DNA from: Microvirga sesbaniae
Lineage (GTDB): Bacteria > Pseudomonadota > Alphaproteobacteria > Rhizobiales > Beijerinckiaceae
Reading direction: 5' to 3'
DNA length: 64,000 bases
Assembly (NCBI RefSeq): GCF_025460805.1
Contig: NZ_JAMXFJ010000012.1
Span: forward strand, 1-64,000
Shown one piece after another: positions 8,961 through 17,962 of the stretch. The notes beneath the pieces were generated by a model. The model had not been told where the DNA came from. It saw nothing but the letters and a program-made list of their open reading frames with translations, and did no database searches. The first letter of the stretch is position 1; each line of letters begins with the position of its first letter. A program made the position numbers and the translations under genes.

Positions 8961-10121
8961 ATGGCCATGGATCCGGATGCCCTGCGACGGGAGATGACCG
9001 CCTGGCGGCGCGACCTGCACGCCCATCCCGAGTTCGGCTTCGAGGAAACGCGCACGAGCGCCTTCGTGGCCGAGAAGCTGCGCGCGTTCGGTCTCGACGA
9101 GGTCGCCGAGGGCGTCGGCGGCACGGGCGTCGTCGGGACGCTGACCCGTGGCAGCGGCAACCGGGCCATCGCCCTGCGGGCCGACATGGACGCGTTGCGC
9201 ATCACGGAGCAGAACGCCCGCGCGTATCGTTCGCGGAACCCCGGCACCATGCATGCCTGCGGGCATGACGGCCACACGGCCATGCTGCTCGGGGCGGCGA
9301 AGCTGCTGGCCCAGGATGGCGGCTTCGACGGCACCGTGCGCTTCGTCTTCCAGCCCGCCGAGGAATGGGGCAAGGGAGCGCTCGCCATGCTGGCCGACGG
9401 GCTGATGGAGCGGTTCCCGTTCGAGGAGATCTACGGCCTGCACAACATGCCGGGCCTTCCGGTCGGGCATTTCCGGACCAGGGCCGGGCCGATCATGTCG
9501 GCGGAGGACAATTTCGAGATCGTGCTCACAGGCGTCGGCGGACATGCCGCCCGCCCGCATTCGGGCCGCGAGGTTCTGGTCGCCGCCTGCGCGACGGTCA
9601 TGAACCTCCAGACCATCGTGTCGCGCCGCCTCAGCCCGACCGATGTGGCCGTCGTCTCGGTGACGGAACTGACCACGGACGGGACCCGCAACGCCCTGCC
9701 CGGGCTGGCCCGCATCCTCGGCGACGCCCGCAGCTTCCGGCCCGAGATCAGCGCCGAGATCGAGACCCAGATGCGCGCCATCGCGCAGGGCACGGCGCTG
9801 GCCTACCATGTGGCCGCCGAGGTGACCTACACGCGCGAGTTCGTGCCGACCCTGAACGACGCGGCCCTGGCGGAGGAAGCCCTCGCGGCCGCCCGGACCG
9901 TGTTCGAAAACGGCCATGTGGCCACGGCCCGCGAGCCCATGACCGGCTCCGAGGACTTCGCCCGCTTCCTCGACCATGTGCCCGGATGCTTCGCCTTCGT
10001 GGGCAACGGCGAGGATTCCGCGCCCCTGCACAACCCGGCCTACGACTTCAACGACGACGGGCTGCTCTTCGGCGCGCGCTTCCATGCGGCGATCGTCCGC
10101 AAGCGCCTCCCGCCCGGGTGA
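8961..10121 (+). CDS. M20D-family amidohydrolase (hippurate hydrolase/aminoacylase-like)
   Basis: The product is a 386-residue metallopeptidase-fold amidohydrolase that would cleave N-acyl amino acids. Motifs are LHAHPEFGFEE (N-terminal), LRADMDAL, MHACGHDGHTAMLLG (metal-binding Cys/His), QPAEEWGKGA (catalytic Glu) and the dimerisation-domain start GVGGHAARPHSG. AAGGAG sits 8 bases before the ATG. It follows the carbamoylase by 10 bases and is third in the ammonia-lyase operon, so it probably feeds free amino acids to the lyase or to general catabolism. Confidence 0.9.
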   Translation: MAMDPDALRREMTAWRRDLHAHPEFGFEETRTSAFVAEKLRAFGLDEVAEGVGGTGVVGTLTRGSGNRAIALRADMDALRITEQNARAYRSRNPGTMHACGHDGHTAMLLGAAKLLAQDGGFDGTVRFVFQPAEEWGKGALAMLADGLMERFPFEEIYGLHNMPGLPVGHFRTRAGPIMSAEDNFEIVLTGVGGHAARPHSGREVLVAACATVMNLQTIVSRRLSPTDVAVVSVTELTTDGTRNALPGLARILGDARSFRPEISAEIETQMRAIAQGTALAYHVAAEVTYTREFVPTLNDAALAEEALAAARTVFENGHVATAREPMTGSEDFARFLDHVPGCFAFVGNGEDSAPLHNPAYDFNDDGLLFGARFHAAIVRKRLPPG

Positions 10122-10173
10122 GACGGCAGAGGCGCCGCGCCATCGATGCATCCCTCGACGGGGCGATGCGATC

Positions 10174-11394
10174 TTACGGCGCCTCGACCAGCGCGACGCC
10201 GTCGCGGGCGACGACCCTTCCGCCCTTCAGCACCAGCCGGCGCGGACGGCGGCCGACGACCGCATCCGCCAGGGTCTCGCCCTCGACGAGAACGAGGTCG
10301 GCCCTGTCGCCCGGATCGAGCCCGTAGCCCTCCAGGCCCATCATCCGGGCGCCGCCATGGGTGCAGGTGTCGAGCGCCAGCGCCACCTCGTCGTCGCGCC
10401 GCAGATTGTTGCGCAGGCCCACGAGCACGGCGCGCTCCAGCATGTCCGGATGGTTGTACGGCCCCCAGGTGTCCCGCACCCCGTCGGTGCCCGCCGCGAC
10501 GACGATGCCCGCCTCCACCAGACGCTTGACGGCCGGAGCCGGCCTCGACGCCGGCGCCGTGGTCAGGATGTGGATCCGCGCCTCGGCCAGGGCGTCGATC
10601 AGCGCCGCGACACTGTCCTGATCGGCCATGCCGAGGCAGAAGGCGTGGCTGATCGTGACCTTGCCCTGCAACCCCAGGGCCCTGGTGCGCTCGATGATGA
10701 GCTCCATGGAGAACGCCCCGAGCTCCGCCGCCTCGTGGAGGTGGATGTCGACCGGCACGCCGTGGCGCTCGGCGAGCCCGAACACCACGTCGAGATGACC
10801 CTTCGGATCGCGGTCGATCGCCGCCGGGTCGAGCCCGCCGACCACCTGGGCGCCGAGCCGCAGGGCCCTGTCCATGAGCTCGACCGTGCCGGGCCGGATG
10901 AGCATGCCGCTCTGCGGAAAGGCCACGAGCTCGATGTCGACCAGGTCCCGGTAGCGCTCCCGCGTCGCGAGAACGCCCTCGATGCCCGCGACCCCGACCT
11001 CCGTGTCCACGTCCACATGGGTGCGGATATGGGTCGTGCCGAGGGACGCGGCGAGCACCGCCTGCCGGGCCGACTGGCGGGCGGGATCGATCCCCAGGAG
11101 GCGGCGCTGCGCGCGCTCGTTGTCGATCTTGTCGATCAGCCGCGGCCCCACCTCGTTGCGGTACCAGCCCATCCCGAGCAGGGTCTTGTCCATGTGGGTA
11201 TGGGCCTCGACGAGGCCCGGGATCAGGATCGCGCCGCCCGCGTCCAAGATCTCGGCGTCCAAGATCTCCGTGTCCAAGAACTCGGCGCCGCCCCCGGCCT
11301 CCTGCCCGTAGCCGGCGATCCGCCCGTCGCGGATCGTCAGCGAGGTCGGGTCTGCGCCCATCGGGCGAACGTTGCGGATGAACAGAGTCTGCAT
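10174..11394 (-). CDS. Cytosine-deaminase-like amidohydrolase
   Basis: The 406-residue TIM-barrel amidohydrolase shows the CodA-like motif EAHTHMDKTLLG (His-X-His then Asp-Lys), HLHEAAELGAFS, ISHAFCLGM and a metal Asp in AGTDGVRD. This points to deamination or hydrolysis of a cyclic amidine. Near residue 40 a short LD-(T/A)-E-I-LD repeat encoded by a 15-base tandem repeat inserts into an early loop. It is divergent from the GntR regulator gene and shares its intergenic region, including a TTGTATACAA palindrome, so joint control is likely. GAGGA precedes the start. Confidence 0.85.
   Translation of the reverse strand: MQTLFIRNVRPMGADPTSLTIRDGRIAGYGQEAGGGAEFLDTEILDAEILDAGGAILIPGLVEAHTHMDKTLLGMGWYRNEVGPRLIDKIDNERAQRRLLGIDPARQSARQAVLAASLGTTHIRTHVDVDTEVGVAGIEGVLATRERYRDLVDIELVAFPQSGMLIRPGTVELMDRALRLGAQVVGGLDPAAIDRDPKGHLDVVFGLAERHGVPVDIHLHEAAELGAFSMELIIERTRALGLQGKVTISHAFCLGMADQDSVAALIDALAEARIHILTTAPASRPAPAVKRLVEAGIVVAAGTDGVRDTWGPYNHPDMLERAVLVGLRNNLRRDDEVALALDTCTHGGARMMGLEGYGLDPGDRADLVLVEGETLADAVVGRRPRRLVLKGGRVVARDGVALVEAP
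11242..11286. repeat. 15-base tandem repeat inside amidohydrolase gene
   Basis: Three consecutive copies of GTCCAAGATCTCGGC (11242, 11257, 11272, with up to three mismatches) encode the acidic LD-T/A-E peptide repeat on the minus strand. The unit length preserves frame, so copy number could vary by slippage without breaking the gene. Confidence 0.8.
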
Positions 11395-11461
11395 CGGGTC
11401 CTCGCTTCTCGACTCCCGTCCCGTCGGGCGCAGTCCCGAGGGCCTTGCCGGTTCGGCATAT

Positions 11462-11471
11462 TTGTATACAA
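11462..11471. promoter_or_regulatory. Putative GntR operator TTGTATACAA
   Basis: This is a perfect 10-base palindrome in the AT-rich gap between the divergent amidohydrolase (10174-11394) and GntR (11571-12278) genes. FCD-type GntR proteins typically bind ATTGTATACAAT or related palindromes. Matching sites lie upstream of the importer operon at 12624-12656. Binding by the adjacent regulator is inferred. Confidence 0.6.
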
Positions 11472-11570
11472 TAATGAATACAGAATGCCAGCGAAAACTC
11501 CCCTTCCGGCCCGGGGCGTTTTGTGGAACATGGTTCGTCCTTCGTCCCCCGAGTTGCCCCGCACCCCGTC

Positions 11571-12278
11571 ATGAACGCACCGGTCAGAAAGCCACGATCC
11601 GCCACCGGCACCCGCAGCGACTCCGTCTATGCGGGTCTGCGGCGGGCGATCATCGAGCAGGCCCTGATGCCGGGCGACAAGCTGACCGAGGACCTGATCG
11701 GCGACCGGTTCGGCGTCAGCCGGACGATCGTCAGGACGGCCCTGGCGCGTCTCCATGCGGAAGGCCTCGTGGATATGCAGCCGAACAAGGGCGCCACCAT
11801 CGCCCAGCCGAGCCTGTCGGAGGCCCAGGACGTGTTCGAGGCGAGAATGTGCCTCGAGCGCCAAGTGCTCGTCCGGCTCGCGAAAAAGGTCACGGACCAG
11901 GATATCGAGCGCCTGCAGCAGCACGTGGCGCTCGAGGCCAAGGCCAATGCGCATGACGGGCCCGCTTCCATCCGCCTGGCGGGAGAATTCCACATTCTGC
12001 TGGCCTCCCTGTCGGGCAATGGCGTCCTGGCCCGCTATGTGGACGAGGTCGTGTCGCGCTGCTCCCTGATCCTGGCGCTCTACGGCAGGCCCCATTCGTC
12101 GGATTGCTCGATCAGCGAGCACCAGCAGATCATCGACGCCCTCCGGGCGCGCGACGGTCAGGCCGCCATCGACGCCATGGACCACCACCTCGAGGCCGTG
12201 ACGGACCGGGCCCTCCTGTCCTCCCATTCCGACAGGACCCGCGACATCCGGTCCATCCTGGACCGCTACGCCTCCTGA
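11571..12278 (+). CDS. GntR-family (FCD domain) transcriptional regulator
   Basis: The product is 235 residues. The winged helix-turn-helix is at about residues 15-80 (YAGLRRAIIEQALMPGDKL, then FGVSRTIVRTALARLHAEGLV). It is followed by an all-helical FCD ligand domain with the metal or ligand signature EFHILLASLSGNGVL and EHQQIIDALRARD. The ATG at 11571 was chosen because the region upstream to 11523 lacks regulator-like sequence. It lies between a divergent amidohydrolase and the peptide-type importer. Palindromes that fit this family occur in front of both, so it is probably a local repressor released by a pathway metabolite. Confidence 0.9.
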   Translation: MNAPVRKPRSATGTRSDSVYAGLRRAIIEQALMPGDKLTEDLIGDRFGVSRTIVRTALARLHAEGLVDMQPNKGATIAQPSLSEAQDVFEARMCLERQVLVRLAKKVTDQDIERLQQHVALEAKANAHDGPASIRLAGEFHILLASLSGNGVLARYVDEVVSRCSLILALYGRPHSSDCSISEHQQIIDALRARDGQAAIDAMDHHLEAVTDRALLSSHSDRTRDIRSILDRYAS

Positions 12279-12317
12279 TCCGGGTCATCGCCCGCCGGAC
12301 CGTTCCACAATCGTCGG

Positions 12318-12512
12318 AAGACCGGCGCAAGCCCGGTGATGACGGGGTGTGTGGCACGGGCCCGTGCGAACACCCTCCACCTGTCATGGCCGGGCTTGTC
12401 CCGGCCATCCCGATCTTTTGGGGCGCGGCGCCTCTCAGAAGCGGGATCACCGGGACAAGCCCGGTGATGACGTGGAGGGTGGGACAGGCCCGGTGATGAC
12501 GGGGTGGGCGGT
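12318..12512. repeat. Palindromic intergenic repeat array 3
   Basis: This array contains a half unit (CAAGCCCGGTGATGACG), a full unit at about 12385-12475 and another half unit. It separates the GntR gene from the importer promoter. No gene was seen in 12279-12691. Confidence 0.88.
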
Positions 12513-12623
12513 GGATCGGCCGGGCCATCAGGACAGGGGCCCGAACCATGCGCGCAGGCCTGCCCGTCTTTGCGCCCCGATGCGCCCAACATTCGGGCAT
12601 CGGGCGAATTGACGCCTCCCGGT

Positions 12624-12656
12624 TTGTATGCAAGTTTTACCTCTATTGTATCCAAT
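12624..12656. promoter_or_regulatory. Tandem putative GntR operators upstream of importer operon
   Basis: Two near-palindromes, TTGTATGCAA (12624-12633) and TTGTATCCAA within ATTGTATCCAAT (12645-12656), have centres 22 bases apart, about two helical turns. They match the TTGTATACAA site in front of the GntR gene and end about 35 bases before the binding-protein start. This arrangement suggests cooperative dimer-dimer binding over the promoter. Confidence 0.62.
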
Positions 12657-12691
12657 AAAGAATCCAATCCAGAGGATCTGTGGAGGCCGCA

Positions 12692-14257
12692 ATGAACACC
12701 AGACTCGCTGCCAGCCTGACGATCGCCGGCGCCCTCATGGGGATGCCGGCAGAGGCCAAGACCCTGCGGTGGGCCTCGCCCACGGACATCACCACGCTCG
12801 ACCCCTATGCCCATACGGAGAGCTTCACCACGAGCATGCTGCACCACGTGTTCGACCCGCTGGTGCGCCGCGGCCGAACGCTCGAGCTCGAGCCGGCCCT
12901 GGCGGTGAGCTGGCAGACGGTGAAGCCGGACACCTGGCGCTTCGCGCTGCGCCGGAACGTGAAATTCCACAACGGCAACCCGTTCACCGCGGACGACGTG
13001 GTGGCGTCGATCACCCGCATCCTCGATCCCGGGGCGCGGGCCCGCGGCAACCTGGCGACCGTGGTCAGGGCCGAGAAGGTCGACGACTTCACGGTCGACA
13101 TCGTCACCCAGGGTCCCTACCCGCTCCTCCTCAACGACCTCGCCGGCATCTACATCCTGGACAAGGAATGGATGGAGGCCAACGGCGCCCTGAAGCCCGG
13201 CAATATCGCGACCGGCGTCACGACCGCGGCCTCGACCACCGCCGTCGGCACGGGGCCGTTCAAGGTGGAATCCTACAAGCCGGACGCGGGCACCACCTTC
13301 GTGGTCAACCCGGACTGGTGGGACAGGCCCCAGCACAACCTCACCCGCATCGAGTTCAAGCCCGTGAAGTCGGACGCCACCCGGGTGGCGGCCCTCCTGT
13401 CGGGCGAGCTCGACCTGATCGCGCCGGCGCCGCTCCAGGATCTCCAGCGGATCGCCGCGTCGCCGGGCTTCAAGGTGATCGAGGAGCCGTCGCTCCGCCT
13501 GATCATGCTCTCGCTCAATGTCCGTCCCGAGCTGAAGGCCATGCCGGGCCAGAAGAACCCGCTGCTCGACGTCAAGGTGCGTCAGGCCCTGTGGCACGCC
13601 ATCGATCTCGAGACGATCAGGAAGCGGGTCATGCGCGACAAGTCGCGGACGACCGGCACGCTCGTGGCGCCGCCCGTCCCGGGCTATGCGAAGGAGAACG
13701 ACGCGCCGCTGGCCTATGACCAGGCCAAGGCCCGGCAGCTCCTGGCGGAGGCCGGCTATCCGAACGGCTTCAAGACCAAGCTGAACTGCCCCAACGACCG
13801 CTACATCAACGACGAGCAGACCTGCGTGGCCATCGCGTCCATGTGGGCCAAGGTCGGCGTCCAGGCGGAGCTCCAGACCGAATCCCGCGCCACCTACTTC
13901 CCGCGCCAGGACCGGGGCGAGTTCGATGTCTCGATGGTGGGCTGGGCCACCCTGCCGCCGATGGACGGCTTCAGCGTCCTGTCGTCCCTGCTGACCGAGC
14001 AGAAGGACGGCTATGGCGGCTCCAATGCGGGCACCTACAGCAATCCCAGGATCGAGGAGCTGACCCGCAAGGCCGCCGTCGAGCTCGACGAGACCAAGCG
14101 CCGCGCCATGCTGGCGGAAGCCCTCAAGGTCGCGCGGGACACGGTCGCCTACATCCCGCTCCACCAGCAGCCGCTGGCCTGGGCGGTCCGCGACGGCGTC
14201 GAGGTTCCGCAGTTCCCGGACGAGTATGTCCGCCTGTGGTTCGCGAACGTCAAATAG
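12692..14257 (+). CDS. Peptide/nickel-type ABC transporter substrate-binding protein
   Basis: This is a 521-residue periplasmic SBP_bac_5 protein. A signal peptide spans about residues 1-23 (LTIAGALMGMPAEA). Typical motifs are LDPYAHTE near the N-terminus, LEPALAVSWQTV, RRNVKFHNGNPFTADDVV (family signature), VGTGPFKVESYKPD and VRQALWHAIDLETI. GGAGG lies upstream of the ATG at 12692. It heads an operon with two permeases, a double ATPase and an amidohydrolase. The ligand is therefore likely an N-containing cyclic or amidated compound, not a simple peptide (inference). Confidence 0.92.
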   Translation: MNTRLAASLTIAGALMGMPAEAKTLRWASPTDITTLDPYAHTESFTTSMLHHVFDPLVRRGRTLELEPALAVSWQTVKPDTWRFALRRNVKFHNGNPFTADDVVASITRILDPGARARGNLATVVRAEKVDDFTVDIVTQGPYPLLLNDLAGIYILDKEWMEANGALKPGNIATGVTTAASTTAVGTGPFKVESYKPDAGTTFVVNPDWWDRPQHNLTRIEFKPVKSDATRVAALLSGELDLIAPAPLQDLQRIAASPGFKVIEEPSLRLIMLSLNVRPELKAMPGQKNPLLDVKVRQALWHAIDLETIRKRVMRDKSRTTGTLVAPPVPGYAKENDAPLAYDQAKARQLLAEAGYPNGFKTKLNCPNDRYINDEQTCVAIASMWAKVGVQAELQTESRATYFPRQDRGEFDVSMVGWATLPPMDGFSVLSSLLTEQKDGYGGSNAGTYSNPRIEELTRKAAVELDETKRRAMLAEALKVARDTVAYIPLHQQPLAWAVRDGVEVPQFPDEYVRLWFANVK

Positions 14258-14271
14258 ACCCATTGGAGACG

Positions 14272-14299
14272 CGCGGCCCGCCCGACCCGGCGGGCCGCG
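14272..14299 (+). other. GC-rich stem-loop after binding-protein gene
   Basis: Perfect 11-base arms (CGCGGCCCGCC at 14272-14282 and its complement at 14289-14299) flank a 6-base loop with no T run. It lies between the binding-protein and permease genes. It probably stabilises the upstream message or moderates read-through. Confidence 0.65.
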
Positions 14300-14322
14300 G
14301 AGGAACCTGTGAGGAACCTCTC

Positions 14323-15294
14323 ATGCTCAAAGTCCTCATCTCCCGGCTGGGCCAGGCCGCCCTCGTGATGCTCGTCGTATCGGCGGTGTCCTTCGTGATG
14401 TTCCGCTACGTGGGCGATCCCGTGGCGACCCTGTCGCGCGAGAACGCCTCCGTGGAGGAGAAGGCGGCGCTCCGGCGCTCCCTCGGCCTCGATCAGCCGC
14501 TGGTCGTCCAGTACGGGCGCTTTCTCGGCCGCACTCTGAGCGGCGACCTGGGCATCAGCTACCGCAATCAGCGCCCGGTGACCCAGCTCATCGCCGAGCG
14601 GCTTCCCGCGACGCTGGAGCTGGTGCTGGTCGCGACGATCCTGTCGCTTTCCCTCGGCATCCCGCTCGGCGTGCTGTGCGCCCTCAAGCCCCATGGGGTC
14701 GCCGCGCGCCTGGTCCAGGCCCTGTCCCTGATCGGGATCTCGACCCCGACCTTCGTGACCGGCATCGTGCTCATCCTGGTCTTCGCCGTGTCGCTCGGAT
14801 GGCTGCCCTCGTTCGGGCGCGGCCAGGTGGTCGATCTCGGCTGGTGGTCGACGGGCTTTCTCACGGTCAGCGGCCTGAAATCCCTCCTGCTGCCGGGCAT
14901 CACGCTGGCGCTGTATCAGCTCACCCTCATCATGCGGCTGGTGCGGGCCGAGATGATCGACGTCCTGTCCAGCGACTACATCCGCTTCGCCAGGGCCCGG
15001 GGATTGCCCACGCGGTACATCCACTTCCGGCTCGCCCTGCGCAACGCCCTCATGCCGGTCATCACCGTGACGGGCCTGCAGATCGGCTCGCTCATCGCGT
15101 TCGCCATCGTGACCGAGACGGTCTTCCAATGGCCGGGCATGGGCCTCCTCTTCATCCAGGCCGTGAGCTTCGTCGACATCCCGGTCATGGCCGCCTACCT
15201 GCTGTTCGTCGGCCTGCTCTTCGTCCTCATCAACGCCGTCGTGGACATCCTCTACGCGGTGGTCGATCCCCGTCTGCGCGCGAGGTCCGCATGA
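14323..15294 (+). CDS. Dipeptide-type ABC transporter permease (DppB-like)
   Basis: The 323-residue inner-membrane protein has an N-terminal transmembrane helix, then a periplasmic stretch with the DppB signature LRRSLGLDQPLVVQYGRFL. Further membrane spans and the EAA loop (YIRFARARGLPTRYIHFRLALRNALMP region) follow. It ends in AVVDPRLRARSA, typical of DppB proteins. GAGGAA precedes the ATG. Its stop overlaps the next start (ATGA). It forms the channel with the downstream permease. Confidence 0.92.
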   Translation: MLKVLISRLGQAALVMLVVSAVSFVMFRYVGDPVATLSRENASVEEKAALRRSLGLDQPLVVQYGRFLGRTLSGDLGISYRNQRPVTQLIAERLPATLELVLVATILSLSLGIPLGVLCALKPHGVAARLVQALSLIGISTPTFVTGIVLILVFAVSLGWLPSFGRGQVVDLGWWSTGFLTVSGLKSLLLPGITLALYQLTLIMRLVRAEMIDVLSSDYIRFARARGLPTRYIHFRLALRNALMPVITVTGLQIGSLIAFAIVTETVFQWPGMGLLFIQAVSFVDIPVMAAYLLFVGLLFVLINAVVDILYAVVDPRLRARSA

Positions 15295-16205
15295 AAACGC
15301 TCGCTTCCACGCCCGGCCTGTTCCTGCGCCTGGGCGCTCCGATCTCGGTCATCGTCGCGGCGATCCTCGCCCTGCTCATGGTGGCCTGCGCGCTGCTCGC
15401 GTCCCTCATCGCGCCCTACGACCCCACGGATCTCGCCTCCTTCGAGCTGATCAACGCCGAGCTGCCGCCCGCCTTCGCGACCGACGGGGACCCGCGCTTC
15501 CTCCTCGGCACCGACAATCAGGGGCGCGACCTGCTCTCCGCCATGCTCTACGGAGCGCGCGTGTCCATCGCCATCGGGGGCGGCGCGGTCCTGCTCGCCG
15601 CCACCCTCGGGGTCACGCTGGGCCTTCTCGCCGGCTATTACGGCGGCCGGATCGATGCCCTGATCATGCGGATCGGCGACGTGATCCTGAGCTTCCCGAC
15701 GATCCTGCTGGCCCTTCTCGTCAGCGGCATCGCCCGGGCGATCTTTCCCGGAGCGGCCACGGCCGAATGGGCGCCCCTCATCCTGATCTGCGCCATCGCC
15801 ATCCATGAATGGGTGCAATACGCCCGCACCGTGCGGGCCGCCACCATGGTGGAGACGGCGAAGGATTACGTGCGCGCCGCCAAGGTCATCGGCCTGCCGC
15901 CGCGGCGGATCATGCTGAGGCACATCCTGCCGAACGTGATGAGCTCGGTCCTCGTCATCTCGACGATCAACCTCGCGGCCGCCGTGCTCACCGAGGCGAC
16001 CCTGTCGTTCCTCGGCGTCGGCATGCCTCCCACCTATCCGTCGCTCGGCACCCTCATCCGGATCGGCAACGAGTTCGTGTTCTCGGGCATCTGGTGGATC
16101 GCCCTGTTCCCGGCGCTCGCCCTCGTGATCCTGGTCCTGGCCGTGAACATCGTCGGCGACTGGCTCCGCGACCGCTTCAATCCCAAGCTGAGGGTCAAAC
16201 GATGA
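15291..16205 (+). CDS. Dipeptide-type ABC transporter permease (DppC-like)
   Basis: This 304-residue inner-membrane protein has an N-terminal helix (VIVAAILALLMVACALLASLI), then the DppC signature LLGTDNQGRDLLSAMLYGARVS. The EAA loop is AKDYVRAAKVIGLPPRRIMLRHILPN (region near residues 190-215), followed by EATLSFLGVGMPP. It ends [11 protein letters not shown]. Four-base overlaps on both sides show tight translational coupling with the first permease and the ATPase. Confidence 0.93.
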   Translation: MKTLASTPGLFLRLGAPISVIVAAILALLMVACALLASLIAPYDPTDLASFELINAELPPAFATDGDPRFLLGTDNQGRDLLSAMLYGARVSIAIGGGAVLLAATLGVTLGLLAGYYGGRIDALIMRIGDVILSFPTILLALLVSGIARAIFPGAATAEWAPLILICAIAIHEWVQYARTVRAATMVETAKDYVRAAKVIGLPPRRIMLRHILPNVMSSVLVISTINLAAAVLTEATLSFLGVGMPPTYPSLGTLIRIGNEFVFSGIWWIALFPALALVILVLAVNIVGDWLRDRFNPKLRVKR

Positions 16206-17944
16206 CCGCGCCAACGCCTCCCGTGCTCGCCATCGAGGGCCTGCGGGTCGACTATCCCCTCGCCGGCGGAGAGGTCTTCACGGCGGTCGAGAACGCGTCC
16301 CTGGTGATCCGCCCCGGCGAGATCCACGCCCTGGTGGGCGAATCCGGAGCCGGCAAGACGACCATCGGCAACACCGTGATGGGTCTGCTCGAGAAGCCCG
16401 GGCGCATCGCGGCCGGCGCCATCAACATCGACGGCAGGCGGTTCGACGCCACCCGGGGATCGGCCGCCGGCATCGTGCTCGGCCGGGATGTCGGGGCGGT
16501 GTTCCAGGACCCGATGACGAGCCTGAACCCGCTCTTCACGATCGAGAGCCAGCTCACGGAAGCCATGCGCTTCCATCTCGGGCTCGGCAAGGCGGCCGCC
16601 CGCGCCCGCGCGCTCGAACTCCTGGAATCGGTCGGCATCCCGGAGCCGCGGCGGCGCCTCAAGGCCTATCCGCACCAGTTGTCCGGCGGCCAGCGCCAGC
16701 GCGTGGTGATCGCCGCCGCCCTGTCCTGCAATCCCAGGCTGGTGGTGGCGGACGAGCCGACGACGGCCCTCGACGTGTCGGTCCAGGCCCAGATCCTCAA
16801 GCTCCTGCGCGACCTGGCGGACAGCCGCGGCATCGGCATCCTGCTCGTCACCCACAACATGGGCGTGGTCGCCCAGATCGCCGACCGGGTCACGATCATG
16901 CACCGGGGCAAGGTGGTCGAGACCGGAACGACCGAGGAGGTCCTGCGCCGGCCCAAGGCCGCCTACGCCCGGGCGCTGATCGGCGCCGTGCCGCGCATCG
17001 ATCAGCGTCTCGACCGGTTCCCGGTTCTCGGCGACGAGGGCAAGGGCCGCGCCGAGGAGGCGCGCGCCGAACTGCGCGCCGAACTGCGCGCAAGGGCGCA
17101 AGGCCCGGATTCCCGCGCCGACCCGTCGCCCATCCTGTCCGTGGAGAACCTGTGCGTCGACTACAGCGCGGGCGGCTGGCTCCCGGGTTCGCGGGGCCGG
17201 CCGTTCCGGGCGGTGGACGACGTGTCCTTCTCGGTCCGCAGCGGCGAGGTCTTCGGCCTCGTGGGCGAATCGGGCTGCGGCAAGACGACGATCGCCAATG
17301 TGGTGTCGGGACTCGTGCGGCCCTCGGCCGGCCGCGTCCTCTACCAGGGGCGCAGCATCGCGGGCGACGGCGCGACCCGGCGGGTCGGGCCGTTGCGGCA
17401 GGCGATCCAGATGATCTTCCAGGACCCCTATTCGTCGCTCAACGGCCGCATGCGCATCGGGTCGATCCTGTCCGAGCCGATCCTGTTCTACCGGCTCGCC
17501 GACACGCGCGCGCAGGCCGAGAGCGACGTGGCGCGGCTCATCGAAGCCGTCGGCCTCGAGGCGGAGGCCGCGCAGCGCTTCCCCCATGCCTTTTCCGGCG
17601 GGCAGAGGCAGCGCCTGTCCATCGCCCGGGCCCTGGGCGCCCGCCCGAGGCTCATCGTCTGCGACGAGCCCACCTCGTCCCTCGACGTGTCGGTCCAGGC
17701 GCAGATCCTCAACCTGCTGAAGGACCTGCGCGACGCCACCGGCCTCACCCTGCTGCTCATCAGCCACGACCTCGCCGTGGTGCGCCAGATGTGCGACCGC
17801 GTCGCCGTGATGCGGCAGGGACAGCTGCTGGAACAGGCGGATTCGGAAACGCTCTTCGACAGGCCGCAGCATCCCTACACGCGGGAATTGCTGTCCCTCG
17901 TCCCCACCCTCGACCGCATCCGCGGCGAACCCAAAGCCGCCTGA
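16202..17944 (+). CDS. Fused double ABC ATPase (DppD-DppF-like)
   Basis: This 580-residue protein carries two complete nucleotide-binding domains in one chain. The first half has Walker [18 protein letters not shown], Walker [13 protein letters not shown] and a switch His in VTHNMG. The second half has [29 protein letters not shown] and ISHDLAVV. The linker at about residue 285 contains a small RAEL tandem repeat. Each half ends with an oligopeptide-type tail ([20 protein letters not shown]). The fusion replaces separate DppD and DppF subunits. It is coupled to the permease by a 4-base overlap. Confidence 0.94.
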   Translation: MTAPTPPVLAIEGLRVDYPLAGGEVFTAVENASLVIRPGEIHALVGESGAGKTTIGNTVMGLLEKPGRIAAGAINIDGRRFDATRGSAAGIVLGRDVGAVFQDPMTSLNPLFTIESQLTEAMRFHLGLGKAAARARALELLESVGIPEPRRRLKAYPHQLSGGQRQRVVIAAALSCNPRLVVADEPTTALDVSVQAQILKLLRDLADSRGIGILLVTHNMGVVAQIADRVTIMHRGKVVETGTTEEVLRRPKAAYARALIGAVPRIDQRLDRFPVLGDEGKGRAEEARAELRAELRARAQGPDSRADPSPILSVENLCVDYSAGGWLPGSRGRPFRAVDDVSFSVRSGEVFGLVGESGCGKTTIANVVSGLVRPSAGRVLYQGRSIAGDGATRRVGPLRQAIQMIFQDPYSSLNGRMRIGSILSEPILFYRLADTRAQAESDVARLIEAVGLEAEAAQRFPHAFSGGQRQRLSIARALGARPRLIVCDEPTSSLDVSVQAQILNLLKDLRDATGLTLLLISHDLAVVRQMCDRVAVMRQGQLLEQADSETLFDRPQHPYTRELLSLVPTLDRIRGEPKAA

Positions 17945-17962
17945 CCGACCGGAGCATATGGC

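Noticed and set aside
9365..10327. Plus-strand frame of 320 codons overlapping the M20 amidohydrolase
   Set aside because: The M20 frame carries the complete family motifs; the alternative frame is Arg/Pro-rich without any.
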